Positions 7,615 to 15,546 of a stretch of 26,947 nt of DNA are shown piece by piece. The notes below the pieces were generated by a model. That model saw only the letters and a program-made list of their open reading frames with translations. It was not told where the DNA came from and did no database searches. The DNA is from Candidatus Kapaibacterium sp. GTDB lineage: Bacteria > Bacteroidota > Ignavibacteria > Kapaibacteriales > Kapaibacteriaceae. The position numbers were made by a program, and so were the translations under genes. The DNA lies in NCBI GenBank assembly GCA_030830285.1, contig JAURNF010000249.1:1-26947 (forward strand). The letters are read 5' to 3'. Within the stretch, counting starts at the first letter, position 1. Each line of letters opens with the position of its first letter.

Positions 7615-8952
7615 ATGCACACCATGCCCCCTCTCTCGACAGAGCCCTTGAAGTTCTCGCTGCCGACAATTCATCATGATCAGCTCGACAATGGAACGCC
7701 GATTCACTGCATCTTCGATCCCACGGAAGATCTGGTAACGGTCACCGTTGCGCTATCGACGGGGTCGATTCACGACACTACCCCTGGCGAAACCTCTGTA
7801 TCGGCTCAGATGCTCAATCGCGGCACGACGCGTCTTGACGCAGCGCAGTTCGCCGAAGAGGTCGAGCGGCGTGGGTGTAATCTCCGCTCAGTGGGTGATA
7901 CCGACGCTTGCAGTTTGCAAGCGTCCGGACTCAGCGAATGGTTTGATGATCTCGTGGATCTTACAGCGGAGGCGCTTACGCAGCCGCGCTTTGATCCCAC
8001 CGAACTCGACACGCTTCGACGTCGGATGATTGCCGACATGATGGTGGATCTCGTGGATGTGGAGTGGCTGGCTGCGCGTGCATGCGCGATCCGTGCCTAC
8101 GACGGACACCCCTATGCGCGACCTCGCCACGGCACACCATCGACGCTGCGTACGCTCACACGTGAGCACCTCGTAGCGGTCCACGATCGCATGCTGCACG
8201 CTCCGCGACACATCATTGTGGCTGGACCCATTGCGCCTGATGTGGCGCGTGCGAAGCTGAACAGTGTGCTCGGTGGATTGCCAAACCACACCGACTATCA
8301 TCGTATTGATCGTGCAACAATGCGCAAGCGCAGTGGCGTGATTGCCCTTCGTCCAGATGCTGTGCAGACAGCGTTTCGCATTGCGTTGCCATCAACAACG
8401 TTTGCGGCTGATGACTACGCAGCTGTGCAGCTCTGCACAGGCGTGCTTGGTGGATACACGTTGGCGCGCTTGTTCACGATTCTGCGTGAAGAGAAGGGCT
8501 ACACATATGGCGCCTATGCGTTCGGCGATGTGCGTCCACACGGAAGTACGGTTGGCGTCGTAACGAGTGTTGGCAATGAATTCACGCTCGACACGATGCA
8601 GGTGATCGCCAATGAAATCGATCGCATCGGAACGCAGCGGATTGATGATGAAGAGTTCTCGAATGCGCAGCAGCATCTGCTGGGCTCGTTCGCACGATCG
8701 AACGAAACGCCACAGCAAACCGCTGGCTTGGTCTGGAGCATGATTCACCATCAAGTTCCTATGTCGTTCTACAACAGCTATGTCGAGCGACTCCAGCAGC
8801 TCACACCCGATGATGTGCGCGAGGCACAGCGCACATACTTCACACGTGATGCATGGGTTGTTGGATTAGCTGGACGTGAGGATGTGATCCGTCCAGCACT
8901 AGATGGAATGGTTGAGACAATCGAGACCTGGACGCCTGAAGGCTACGCATGA
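7615..8952 (+). CDS. M16-family (insulinase-like) protein lacking the zinc motif
   Basis: A 445-residue protein with the two-lobe M16B layout. The N-lobe starts LDNGTPIHCIFDPTEDLVTV and the C-lobe contains FTILREEKGYTYGAYAF (Arg291, Tyr296, Tyr298), a well-conserved M16 segment. The zinc-binding HxxEH, expected near residues 61-66 after the GSxxD turn, is replaced by SVSAQM, so the protein should not be an active peptidase by itself. Inactive M16 subunits normally pair with an active one, but none is encoded next to it. No signal peptide is seen. The ATG at 7615 fits the -7-like box 4 nt upstream; an ATG at 7624 is the alternative. Its stop overlaps the start of the DcuC-family gene (ATGA), so the two are translationally coupled. 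Confidence 0.88.
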   Translation: MHTMPPLSTEPLKFSLPTIHHDQLDNGTPIHCIFDPTEDLVTVTVALSTGSIHDTTPGETSVSAQMLNRGTTRLDAAQFAEEVERRGCNLRSVGDTDACSLQASGLSEWFDDLVDLTAEALTQPRFDPTELDTLRRRMIADMMVDLVDVEWLAARACAIRAYDGHPYARPRHGTPSTLRTLTREHLVAVHDRMLHAPRHIIVAGPIAPDVARAKLNSVLGGLPNHTDYHRIDRATMRKRSGVIALRPDAVQTAFRIALPSTTFAADDYAAVQLCTGVLGGYTLARLFTILREEKGYTYGAYAFGDVRPHGSTVGVVTSVGNEFTLDTMQVIANEIDRIGTQRIDDEEFSNAQQHLLGSFARSNETPQQTAGLVWSMIHHQVPMSFYNSYVERLQQLTPDDVREAQRTYFTRDAWVVGLAGREDVIRPALDGMVETIETWTPEGYA

Positions 8953-10298
8953 GTGTGCAGATCGCCATCGCACTCGTGATTCTCGTCGGAGCCATTGAGC
9001 TTATCCGACGGGGCATCGACGTGCGATTGGTGTTGATCCTCGCGGGTGTGCTGATTGCATCACTTGCTGGCACACCAGGTGTTGTGCTTGATGCATTTCA
9101 GAAGTCGCTCGGGAAGGCCGATGTTATCGGTCCCATCTGTTCCGCGATGGGATTTGCGTATGTGTTAAAGGCCACCGGCTGCGACGCCGACATGGTTCGC
9201 TTGCTTGCACGTCCGTTACATGCGATACGACGCTATCGATGGGTGCTTGTTCCTGGTGGATGCATCATCGGCTACGTCGCCAACATGGCTATTACGAGTC
9301 AGACCGCCGCTGCTGCGGCCGTCGGACCCATCCTCATTCCACTGCTGATTGCCGCAGGGTTTTCGCCCGTGGCTGCCGCAGGCACGGTCGTTGTCGGCAC
9401 CAGTGCTGGTGGAGACTTGTTCAATCCTGGTGAGTCCGAGATCATCAACCTCATGGCCGGACTCAATCAAGGGGCTGGCAGTGCGCTCACGCCAGGTGAT
9501 GTTGTTGCGGCGATCGCTACGCCAAACGTGATGTCGTTGCTTGTTGCAACAGCAGTGATCACCGTGATGGTTGTAACGCGCTCGGCGTACCGAACCTCGA
9601 CACATCATGAAGATGTGTCTGAACTCGAGCCACTCACGCGCCGTAGCATCCTGCGTGGACTCTTGCCACCAATCCCTGTGATCACGCTTCTTGCAGTGCA
9701 GCCACAGCTCGGACTGCTTCCACCGTGGATCACATCGCATCACATTCACGTGTCCTCCGTGATGATTGCGTGCACATTGCTCGTCATGCTCGTATCAATT
9801 GCCTCGCGTGATACCATCGGCGAGCACCTGTCGACACTCACGCGGACGTTCTTCGACGGAATGGGCTATGCGTTTGCAACCGTGATCTCGTTGATTATCG
9901 CTGCGGACTGTGTGATTGAGGGCCTCACAGCTGTGGGACTTGTTGAAGCAATCTCTGCTGCGCTCGTCTCGAATCCCATCGTAGCTACGATAGGGAGTCC
10001 ACTCGGAAGTGCCTCGCTCGCGGTGATCAGCGGGTCTGGTACAGCACCAACGCTGATGTTCGCCAAAGGTGTGCTTCCGAGTCTTGCCGCATCGATGCCG
10101 CTCGACTATGCCTTGCGCATGGCAGCAGTTGTTGGCATCGCATCCGGCATCGGACGGAGCATGTCGCCCGTTGCAGCAGTTACCGTGTTCACTGCGGCAC
10201 TCACAAACATCAACCCAGTACGTCTTGCACTGCTCACGATGTGGCCGATGCTTGCCGCCTTGTTGACGCTCGTCGGCTACGCGTTGCTCGCGGGGTAG
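8949..10298 (+). CDS. DcuC-family C4-dicarboxylate-type transporter
   Basis: A 449-residue, strongly hydrophobic inner-membrane protein with about a dozen likely membrane segments, close to the length of E. coli DcuC (461). The region NMAITSQTAAAAAVGPILIP (about 117-136), then GTSAGGDLFNPGESEI, and a matching second-half motif SGSGTAPTLMFAKG are typical of the DcuC/ArsB-NhaD type of carrier, which has two inverted halves. DcuC proteins exchange or export dicarboxylates such as succinate during fermentation; the substrate here is inferred only from family. The ATG overlaps the M16 gene stop as ATGA. The last 65 bp overlap the 3' end of the convergent gene on the other strand. Confidence 0.88.
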   Translation: MSVQIAIALVILVGAIELIRRGIDVRLVLILAGVLIASLAGTPGVVLDAFQKSLGKADVIGPICSAMGFAYVLKATGCDADMVRLLARPLHAIRRYRWVLVPGGCIIGYVANMAITSQTAAAAAVGPILIPLLIAAGFSPVAAAGTVVVGTSAGGDLFNPGESEIINLMAGLNQGAGSALTPGDVVAAIATPNVMSLLVATAVITVMVVTRSAYRTSTHHEDVSELEPLTRRSILRGLLPPIPVITLLAVQPQLGLLPPWITSHHIHVSSVMIACTLLVMLVSIASRDTIGEHLSTLTRTFFDGMGYAFATVISLIIAADCVIEGLTAVGLVEAISAALVSNPIVATIGSPLGSASLAVISGSGTAPTLMFAKGVLPSLAASMPLDYALRMAAVVGIASGIGRSMSPVAAVTVFTAALTNINPVRLALLTMWPMLAALLTLVGYALLAG

Positions 10299-11703
10299 AA
10301 ACATTCGGCGCCGTGCATGATGTCGCGAACTCCACCACCAACGACCAAGGAACAATCTCGTCGAAGTGCTCCCCAGTTGTTGAAGTCTTTGCAGGAGATC
10401 TGCGCGGCACACGCGATGCATGCGCTGCACGCACGATCGTGATGAGTTGTTGTACTCCGACGGGACGTGCATTGGGCGCGAAGCGACTCAGCTGTGATGC
10501 CAAGTATTCCGTTGCCTCGATAACGTCGGGATCACGTCGCTGCAACATCCTAAGCACATCAATCACACGATGGTGCATTGTCTTAAGCGACGTGTCGCGC
10601 TCCATGCGTCTGCGACGTTCGTACGTCGACCATAACGATGCAGAGTTGGTGAATACGGCGAGATAGCCAGATGCGTATAGCAACCTCCGTCGCAGCGCTG
10701 GATCGAGTCTACGAAAGTTCTGGTGCTCAAAGCCCTTCTTGAGAAGCTTGATTGCCTCGTCATAGCCCTTGCTGCGAATCAGTAATCCGGTCAACTGATT
10801 TACAAGATTATACCATGACGATGAACCTGGCGGTTCGAGCTTAAGCAAACGGTTTGCTGTTGCTATCGCAGCTCTGTAGTCATGTAGCTGGACTTCGACC
10901 GTCATGCGAAGGATGAAGTTCTCACGTATCGTCGATGCATTCCAGATGCCTAATCGTTGATATGCGCGTTCCTGAGCTCGCATCCATCGAAGACCGTGCT
11001 GAAAATTTCCCGTGAATTGACAGTACAGCGATGCGAGAAATGCAACTTCGACAACGACGACGTCAGGATACGATGAAGCCCGTTGCGCAACGATCTCTGA
11101 TGCTGCATGCATCGTTGTCTCGAAGGTGTCATGTGGAATCCGCGAAGTACGACGTGTAGCGATTGCACGAAGCGTGCACGTTGTTGTGTGGATTCGGTGG
11201 TAGAGCGATGCTACTTCCTGCAGTTCCGTAAGTGAAGATGCTAGTCGTTGTGTCTCCCCGAGATTGCCCGCGTAGGAATTTTCTAGCATTGCTGTTGTAG
11301 TAGCATGCATCTGCAGCAATAACTGACTTGGATACGTCGCAGCATGTTGAACATATCGAAGATGCCGCATGGCACTCTGGGATGCACCTGTGCGCCCAAG
11401 TATGTCTGCGGCAAACAGTCGTCGATTGACTTCCAGCGCATTGCGTAAGCGTGGTGCGATAGTCCGCGATGTGGCGCTTGATGTCAGCATATCGCGTTCG
11501 ATGTCATCGCAACAGCGAAGCGCGGCTTTGCGTGTCGCAGCTATCGACATCCCATCGAAGAACTCCGGTATATGAAGTGATTCAATGTCGGTGCCAATCT
11601 CACTTCGCGTGAAGCGATTGCGAAGCCATGCAATCATCCATTTAGAGCCACATACTTCCGCAGCGCTCGCGATGCATGCCTGAAGATGGTTGAGTTCTTT
11701 CAT
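10234..11703 (-). CDS. Hypothetical protein with TPR-like helical repeats
   Basis: A 489-residue protein that I do not recognise as a named family. It is rich in Ala, Arg, Leu and Ser and appears almost wholly alpha-helical. Residues about 215-345 show helix-turn-helix pairs of TPR-like character (for example FTGNFQHGLRWMRAQERAY, HDYRAAIATANRLLKL and KGYDEAIKLLKKGFEH). The last 25 residues are Arg/Ser/Thr-rich and low in complexity; they are encoded antisense to the end of the DcuC gene, so they are probably a late extension. No signal peptide or membrane segment is seen. It may be a scaffold or regulatory protein, but that is only inference. Its ATG is followed on the other side by the 326-bp divergent region. 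No Shine-Dalgarno sequence is evident. Confidence 0.75.
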   Translation of the reverse strand: MKELNHLQACIASAAEVCGSKWMIAWLRNRFTRSEIGTDIESLHIPEFFDGMSIAATRKAALRCCDDIERDMLTSSATSRTIAPRLRNALEVNRRLFAADILGRTGASQSAMRHLRYVQHAATYPSQLLLQMHATTTAMLENSYAGNLGETQRLASSLTELQEVASLYHRIHTTTCTLRAIATRRTSRIPHDTFETTMHAASEIVAQRASSYPDVVVVEVAFLASLYCQFTGNFQHGLRWMRAQERAYQRLGIWNASTIRENFILRMTVEVQLHDYRAAIATANRLLKLEPPGSSSWYNLVNQLTGLLIRSKGYDEAIKLLKKGFEHQNFRRLDPALRRRLLYASGYLAVFTNSASLWSTYERRRRMERDTSLKTMHHRVIDVLRMLQRRDPDVIEATEYLASQLSRFAPNARPVGVQQLITIVRAAHASRVPRRSPAKTSTTGEHFDEIVPWSLVVEFATSCTAPNVSTPRATRSRRASTRRQASATS

Positions 11704-11812
11704 GGTGCGTCTGGTGGTAAAACAGCGTGTCGAAAAACTAGCAAATTCAAGACGTATAGCACTGCCTTGAATCGATAAACTGCGAGCGATGATGGCATCC
11801 GCCCGGCGGGTG

Positions 11813-11840
11813 CGCCGTATACACGTTCATGTATAGTGCG
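11813..11840. repeat. 28-bp imperfect dyad, possible operator
   Basis: The arms TATACA and TGTATA (11818-11823 and 11830-11835) are perfect inverted copies around a 6-nt centre. Extending to 11 bp per arm keeps 9 of 11 matches (CGC outermost). The size and AT-rich half sites suit a dimeric repressor. It lies about 110 bp from the minus-strand start and 190 bp from the plus-strand start. No regulator gene is adjacent, so function is unproven. Confidence 0.35.
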
Positions 11841-11936
11841 ACGTTATGCGTTCGATATGGATGCTTGCATCATGGGTATGACGCCCCTGCGACGAGCAGG
11901 TTTGATGTAAGTACACGAAGCGCATCCGTTGTGGTG

Positions 11937-11966
11937 GCCCGCGACCCTATCTAGGTGGTCGCGGGC
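11937..11966. repeat. Strong GC stem-loop upstream of the cysteine desulfurase gene
   Basis: GCCCGCGACC (11937-11946) and GGTCGCGGGC (11957-11966) form a perfect 10-bp stem with a 10-nt loop. No T-run follows on either strand, so it is not a standard intrinsic terminator. It is 63 bp upstream of the ATG at 12030 and upstream of the proposed -7 box, so it is not expected in that gene's leader. Confidence 0.5.
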
Positions 11967-12016
11967 GACAGCAGCGAGACGGTAAAACACATAGCGTCTG
12001 GTGTACCGTGGGCTCG

Positions 12017-12024
12017 TATTTTCG
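12017..12024 (+). promoter_or_regulatory. Candidate -7 box before the cysteine desulfurase gene
   Basis: TATTTTCG lies 5 nt before the ATG at 12030. It matches TAnnTTTG except for C in place of the third T. No Shine-Dalgarno sequence is present between it and the ATG, which suggests a leaderless mRNA. I see no clear TTG at the -33 position. Confidence 0.45.
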
Positions 12025-12029
12025 TGGCT

Positions 12030-13190
12030 ATGCAGTTGATCTACGCCGACTATGCCGCTACGACCCCGGTTGATCCTCGCGTTGTCGAGGCGATTACTCC
12101 CACCCTCACGGATGTGTACTACAACGCGTCCAGCGCCCACCTTGGTGGGATGATGGCTAATGCGATGGTGGCAACGGCACGGAAGAAGTGTGCCGCTCCT
12201 ATTGGAGCCACCCCCGATGAGATCATCTTCACGTCGGGTGCAACGGAGTCGATCAATCTTGCAATCCAAGGTGTTGCCACTGCAGCGCAGTTGCATCGTC
12301 CGAACGCGCGCAAGCGTATCATCTCGGTGAAGTCGGAACATTCTGCGGTGCGCGACGCGGTTGCGCGATGCGCCAACCTGGGCTACGATGTGCAGTGGGT
12401 TTCGGTTGATCATCAGGGTCGCGTGGACATGCAGGAGCTTGCACGCCTCTGCACGCCAGACACGTTGCTGGTGTCGGTGATGATGGTGAACAATGAGACT
12501 GGTGTTGTACAAGACACCGCAGCGATTGCCGCAATTGCTCATGCATCCGGTGCATTGATGATGTCAGACGCAACACAGGCGTATGGTAAGATGGCCGTGA
12601 ATGTTGATGCACTCGGCATCGACCTCATGCCGTGGAGCGCACATAAGATCTATGGTCCGAAGGGCGTTGGCGCACTCTACGTGCGCGGACGTGGTGAGCA
12701 CGCGGTAACACTCGAGCCAATGGTGGTAGGGGGCGGACAAGAGCGTGGGATGCGCAGTGGCACGATGAATGTCACAGGCATCGTCGGACTCGGTGCAGCG
12801 TCGGAGATCGCATGCGCTGATCTCGACGCCGACGCGCCACGTATTCGTGCCCTGCGTGAACGCTTCGAAGCAGCGCTACGCAACCTTGATGGCATTGAGA
12901 TTTGCGGCGATGGTGCGCCACGTGGCTACAACATCACCAACGTTGTGTTTCATTCTGTCCGCGTGGGCGACGTACTTGCGGGCATCCCTGACGTATGTTG
13001 CAGCCGCGGTAGCGCATGCCATGGCGCGTCAACCTCGCCGTCGGCAGCTCTGCTCGCAATGGGCTTCAGCGAAGCTGCTGCAGGTAACGCAGCTCGGTTT
13101 TCCTTTGGTCGATATACAACAGAAGCAGACGTAGATCGACTGATAGCTGGAATCACGCAGACCTACGCAGGTTTGCAATCACACACCTAA
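12030..13190 (+). CDS. Cysteine desulfurase (NifS/IscS class)
   Basis: A 386-residue PLP enzyme that takes sulfur from cysteine as an enzyme-bound persulfide for Fe-S clusters, thiolated tRNA and similar products. It begins with IYADYAATTPVDP, has SGATESIN (69-76), the stacking histidine in SEHSA (about 104), DATQAYG (Asp180), the PLP lysine in SAHKIYGPKG (Lys206) and the catalytic cysteine in SRGSACHGASTSPS (Cys330). The cysteine loop is the longer group I (NifS/IscS) type rather than the SufS type. I chose the ATG at 12030; upstream in-frame starts add sequence with no family resemblance. No IscU, IscA or IscR gene is adjacent, so a general housekeeping role or tRNA thiolation is as likely as a dedicated Isc system. 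The MoxR-type gene follows after 15 bp. Confidence 0.93.
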   Translation: MQLIYADYAATTPVDPRVVEAITPTLTDVYYNASSAHLGGMMANAMVATARKKCAAPIGATPDEIIFTSGATESINLAIQGVATAAQLHRPNARKRIISVKSEHSAVRDAVARCANLGYDVQWVSVDHQGRVDMQELARLCTPDTLLVSVMMVNNETGVVQDTAAIAAIAHASGALMMSDATQAYGKMAVNVDALGIDLMPWSAHKIYGPKGVGALYVRGRGEHAVTLEPMVVGGGQERGMRSGTMNVTGIVGLGAASEIACADLDADAPRIRALRERFEAALRNLDGIEICGDGAPRGYNITNVVFHSVRVGDVLAGIPDVCCSRGSACHGASTSPSAALLAMGFSEAAAGNAARFSFGRYTTEADVDRLIAGITQTYAGLQSHT

Positions 13191-13205
13191 GCATCCGAAG
13201 TTGAC

Positions 13206-14180
13206 ATGACTGATACAGCACGCGTCGAAGACCTCTCCAATCGCATTGCCACCGCAACGTCCGAAATCGGCAAGGTGATCGTTGGACAAACAGATGTCGT
13301 TGAACAACTCCTGATTGCACTCTTCGCCCGCGGACACTGTCTGCTGGTTGGTGTGCCGGGCTTGGCCAAGACGTTGCTGATTCGCACGGTCGCTGATTCG
13401 ATGGACCTGACGTTCTCACGTGTGCAGTTCACGCCCGACCTGATGCCTGGCGACATTACGGGTACTGAGGTGATCGAAGAAAACATGTCTACCGGACAAA
13501 AGTCCTTCCGGTTCATCAAGGGTCCGATCTTCGCCAACATCGTCCTCGCCGACGAGATCAACCGTACACCGCCGAAGACGCAGGCCGCACTGCTCGAGGC
13601 CATGCAAGAGCACTCCGTGACGGCCTCCGGTACAACGTATCGTCTGGAAGCGCCATTCTTTGTGCTCGCAACGCAGAACCCAATCGAGCAAGAGGGTACA
13701 TACCCATTGCCTGAAGCACAGCTCGATCGATTCATGTTCAATCTGTTGCTTGACTATCCATCGCACGACGAAGAAGTGCAGGTTGTGAAGTCGACAACGT
13801 CGAGCGCCGCTGCCTCGATAAACAAGGTGATGAACGCTGCCGACATTCTTGCTTTCCAAGAACTCGTGCGTCGTATACCGGTGGCTGATAATGTCGTTGA
13901 GCACGCCGTATCACTTGTGCGTGCAACACGTCCAGCCACGTCCACCATGAAGGTTGTGAAGGACTTCGTCAGCTATGGTGCCGGACCTCGTGCGTCGCAG
14001 TACTTGGTGCTCGGTGCGAAGAGTCGCGCCGCCCTTCAAGGCCGCTTCACGCCAAGCATCGAAGACGTCCATGCCGTCGCACTAAGCGTGCTGCGCCACC
14101 GCCTCGTTACCAACTTCAGCGCTGAAGCCGAAGGCGTAAGTGTCGATACGATTATTCGCGAGCTGACTGCATCGGTGTGA
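13206..14180 (+). CDS. MoxR-family AAA+ ATPase
   Basis: A 324-residue protein of normal MoxR length. It has Walker A GVPGLAKT (49-56), Walker B IVLADEINR (112-120), the family segments QFTPDLMPGDITGTE (75-89) and ATQNPIEQEGTYPLPEAQLDRF, and a C-terminal lid domain. MoxR ATPases act as chaperones for maturation of metal enzymes, envelope complexes or stress systems, usually with DUF58 and von Willebrand A proteins encoded alongside. Those partners are absent here: the neighbours are a cysteine desulfurase (15 bp upstream) and der (41 bp downstream). It may still work with partners elsewhere. The start at 13206 gives the expected N-terminus, but no strong ribosome binding site is seen. Confidence 0.93.
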   Translation: MTDTARVEDLSNRIATATSEIGKVIVGQTDVVEQLLIALFARGHCLLVGVPGLAKTLLIRTVADSMDLTFSRVQFTPDLMPGDITGTEVIEENMSTGQKSFRFIKGPIFANIVLADEINRTPPKTQAALLEAMQEHSVTASGTTYRLEAPFFVLATQNPIEQEGTYPLPEAQLDRFMFNLLLDYPSHDEEVQVVKSTTSSAAASINKVMNAADILAFQELVRRIPVADNVVEHAVSLVRATRPATSTMKVVKDFVSYGAGPRASQYLVLGAKSRAALQGRFTPSIEDVHAVALSVLRHRLVTNFSAEAEGVSVDTIIRELTASV

Positions 14181-14209
14181 TGTGGCCATGCCGTGGCCAT
14201 AAATAGCCG

Positions 14210-14217
14210 TACCTTTG
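14210..14217 (+). promoter_or_regulatory. Exact TAnnTTTG -7 box before der
   Basis: TACCTTTG matches the Bacteroidota -7 consensus TAnnTTTG exactly. It is followed by TGCT and then the ATG at 14222, so the transcript would start at or next to the start codon. No Shine-Dalgarno sequence lies between them. I see no clear TTG around -33. Confidence 0.55.
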
Positions 14218-14221
14218 TGCT

Positions 14222-15532
14222 ATGGGTCTCGTAGCAATCGTTGGCCGACCAAACGTCGGCAAGTCCACACTGTTCAATCGCATCATTGAAGAACGTCATG
14301 CCATCGTAGAAGGCGTGCCGGGCGTTACGCGTGATCGTCTCTATGCGAAGGGTGAGTGGGCAGGCATCGTGTTTCAACTTGTCGACACGGGCGGTATCGT
14401 GCCCGATAGCGATGATGTGTTCGAAAGCGCGATTCGCGAGCAAGCAATGCTTGCCATCGATGAAGCCGATGTAATCCTCTTCGTTGTTGATGGACGCGAT
14501 GGTTTGACGCCGATCGATAGCGAGATCGGTGGTATGCTTCGAAGCTCGAAGAAGCCGGTCGTGCTGGTCGTGAATAAGTGCGATAATGCATCGGGCGACT
14601 TGAATGCGTCGGAGTTCTATGCGCTGGGACTGGGCGATCCGTTCGCGATCTCAGCACTGAATGGCCGCAGCACTGGTGACTTCCTCGACGTGGTTGTGTC
14701 GCATCTGCGTGATGATGAACAGATGGAAGACTCCCGTCTGAAGATTGCCATCGTTGGACGTCCGAACGTGGGGAAGAGCTCGCTGACAAATGCGCTGCTC
14801 GGCAAGGACCGCATGGTGGTGACGCCGATTGCGGGAACTACACGTGATGCTATCGATAGCGTGCTGACCTACTACGGCGAACAAATCGTTCTGATCGACA
14901 CGGCGGGTCTGCGTCGCCGAAGCCAAATCAAGGAGAGCATCGAACTCTTCAGCACGATGCGCACGTCACGCGCAATTGATCGTTGCGACGTGGCAATCGT
15001 GATCGTCGACGCCGTGCAGGGTCTGGAAGCGCAAGACAAGCGCGTGATTGCAGAAGTCGTTGAAGCCCGTAAGGGAATCATCATCGCACTGAACAAGTGG
15101 GACCTCGTCGAAAAGGACACGAAGACAGCTGATGCGTTCATTCAGAAGATTCACGAAGACCTTCCAACCCTCGACTATGTGCCGATCGTTACGATCTCTG
15201 CGCTTACGAAGCAGCGTATCACAAAGCTGATCGAGATGGCGAAGAAGATCCAAGAACATCGCTGCGTACGTATCCCAACGCACGAACTCAACGAAGAGTT
15301 GATCGCGATGCTCGAACGTACACCGCCGCCAAGTGTGAAGGCGCGTGACCTCCGCATCAACTATGTGACGCAGGTGAAGACCGAACCACCGTTGTTTGCG
15401 TTCTTCTTGAACTTCCCTGAACTACTCCCAGAAGCCTACAAGCGCTTCATTGAACGTCAGCTCCGTAAGCTGCACGATCTTGAAGGCGTGCCGATTAGCT
15501 TCGTGTTCCGCAAGAAGAACAATCGCGAGTGA
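14222..15532 (+). CDS. der: Ribosome-assembly GTPase Der (EngA)
   Basis: A 436-residue essential GTPase of 50S subunit assembly. It has the two tandem G domains unique to this family. The first has GRPNVGKST (8-16), DTGG (55-58) and NKCD (118-121). The second has GRPNVGKSS (179-187), DTAG (226-229) and NKWD (291-294). A C-terminal KH-like domain follows (about 345-436), ending in a basic tail (RKKNNRE) that fits rRNA binding. Length is typical. The gene is 41 bp after the MoxR-type gene and probably has its own promoter. It is convergent with the sulfur cassette, leaving only 14 bp between the two stop codons and no clear terminator. Confidence 0.98.
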   Translation: MGLVAIVGRPNVGKSTLFNRIIEERHAIVEGVPGVTRDRLYAKGEWAGIVFQLVDTGGIVPDSDDVFESAIREQAMLAIDEADVILFVVDGRDGLTPIDSEIGGMLRSSKKPVVLVVNKCDNASGDLNASEFYALGLGDPFAISALNGRSTGDFLDVVVSHLRDDEQMEDSRLKIAIVGRPNVGKSSLTNALLGKDRMVVTPIAGTTRDAIDSVLTYYGEQIVLIDTAGLRRRSQIKESIELFSTMRTSRAIDRCDVAIVIVDAVQGLEAQDKRVIAEVVEARKGIIIALNKWDLVEKDTKTADAFIQKIHEDLPTLDYVPIVTISALTKQRITKLIEMAKKIQEHRCVRIPTHELNEELIAMLERTPPPSVKARDLRINYVTQVKTEPPLFAFFLNFPELLPEAYKRFIERQLRKLHDLEGVPISFVFRKKNNRE

Positions 15533-15546
15533 GACGGCTCGTTCGG

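Larger units (their letters stand above)
11704..12029. other. 326-bp divergent intergenic region
   Basis: This is the only long non-coding stretch in the window, between the TPR-like gene (minus) and the cysteine desulfurase (plus). From left to right it holds an AT-richer stretch near 11735-11750, a 28-bp dyad at 11813-11840, a small stem CCTGC/GCAGG at 11886-11900 followed by TTTGAT, a strong GC stem-loop at 11937-11966 and a -7-like box at 12017-12024. I find no convincing ORF, tRNA or known riboswitch in it. Confidence 0.7.

Noticed and set aside
9065..9090. TGGCAC-like word as a sigma-54 promoter
   Set aside because: It lies inside the DcuC coding sequence and the downstream TTG/GC element has the wrong spacing.
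11704..12029. tRNA, SRP RNA or riboswitch in the divergent region
   Set aside because: I could not fit a cloverleaf, an SRP Alu/GNAR motif or a known aptamer core; only simple stem-loops are present.
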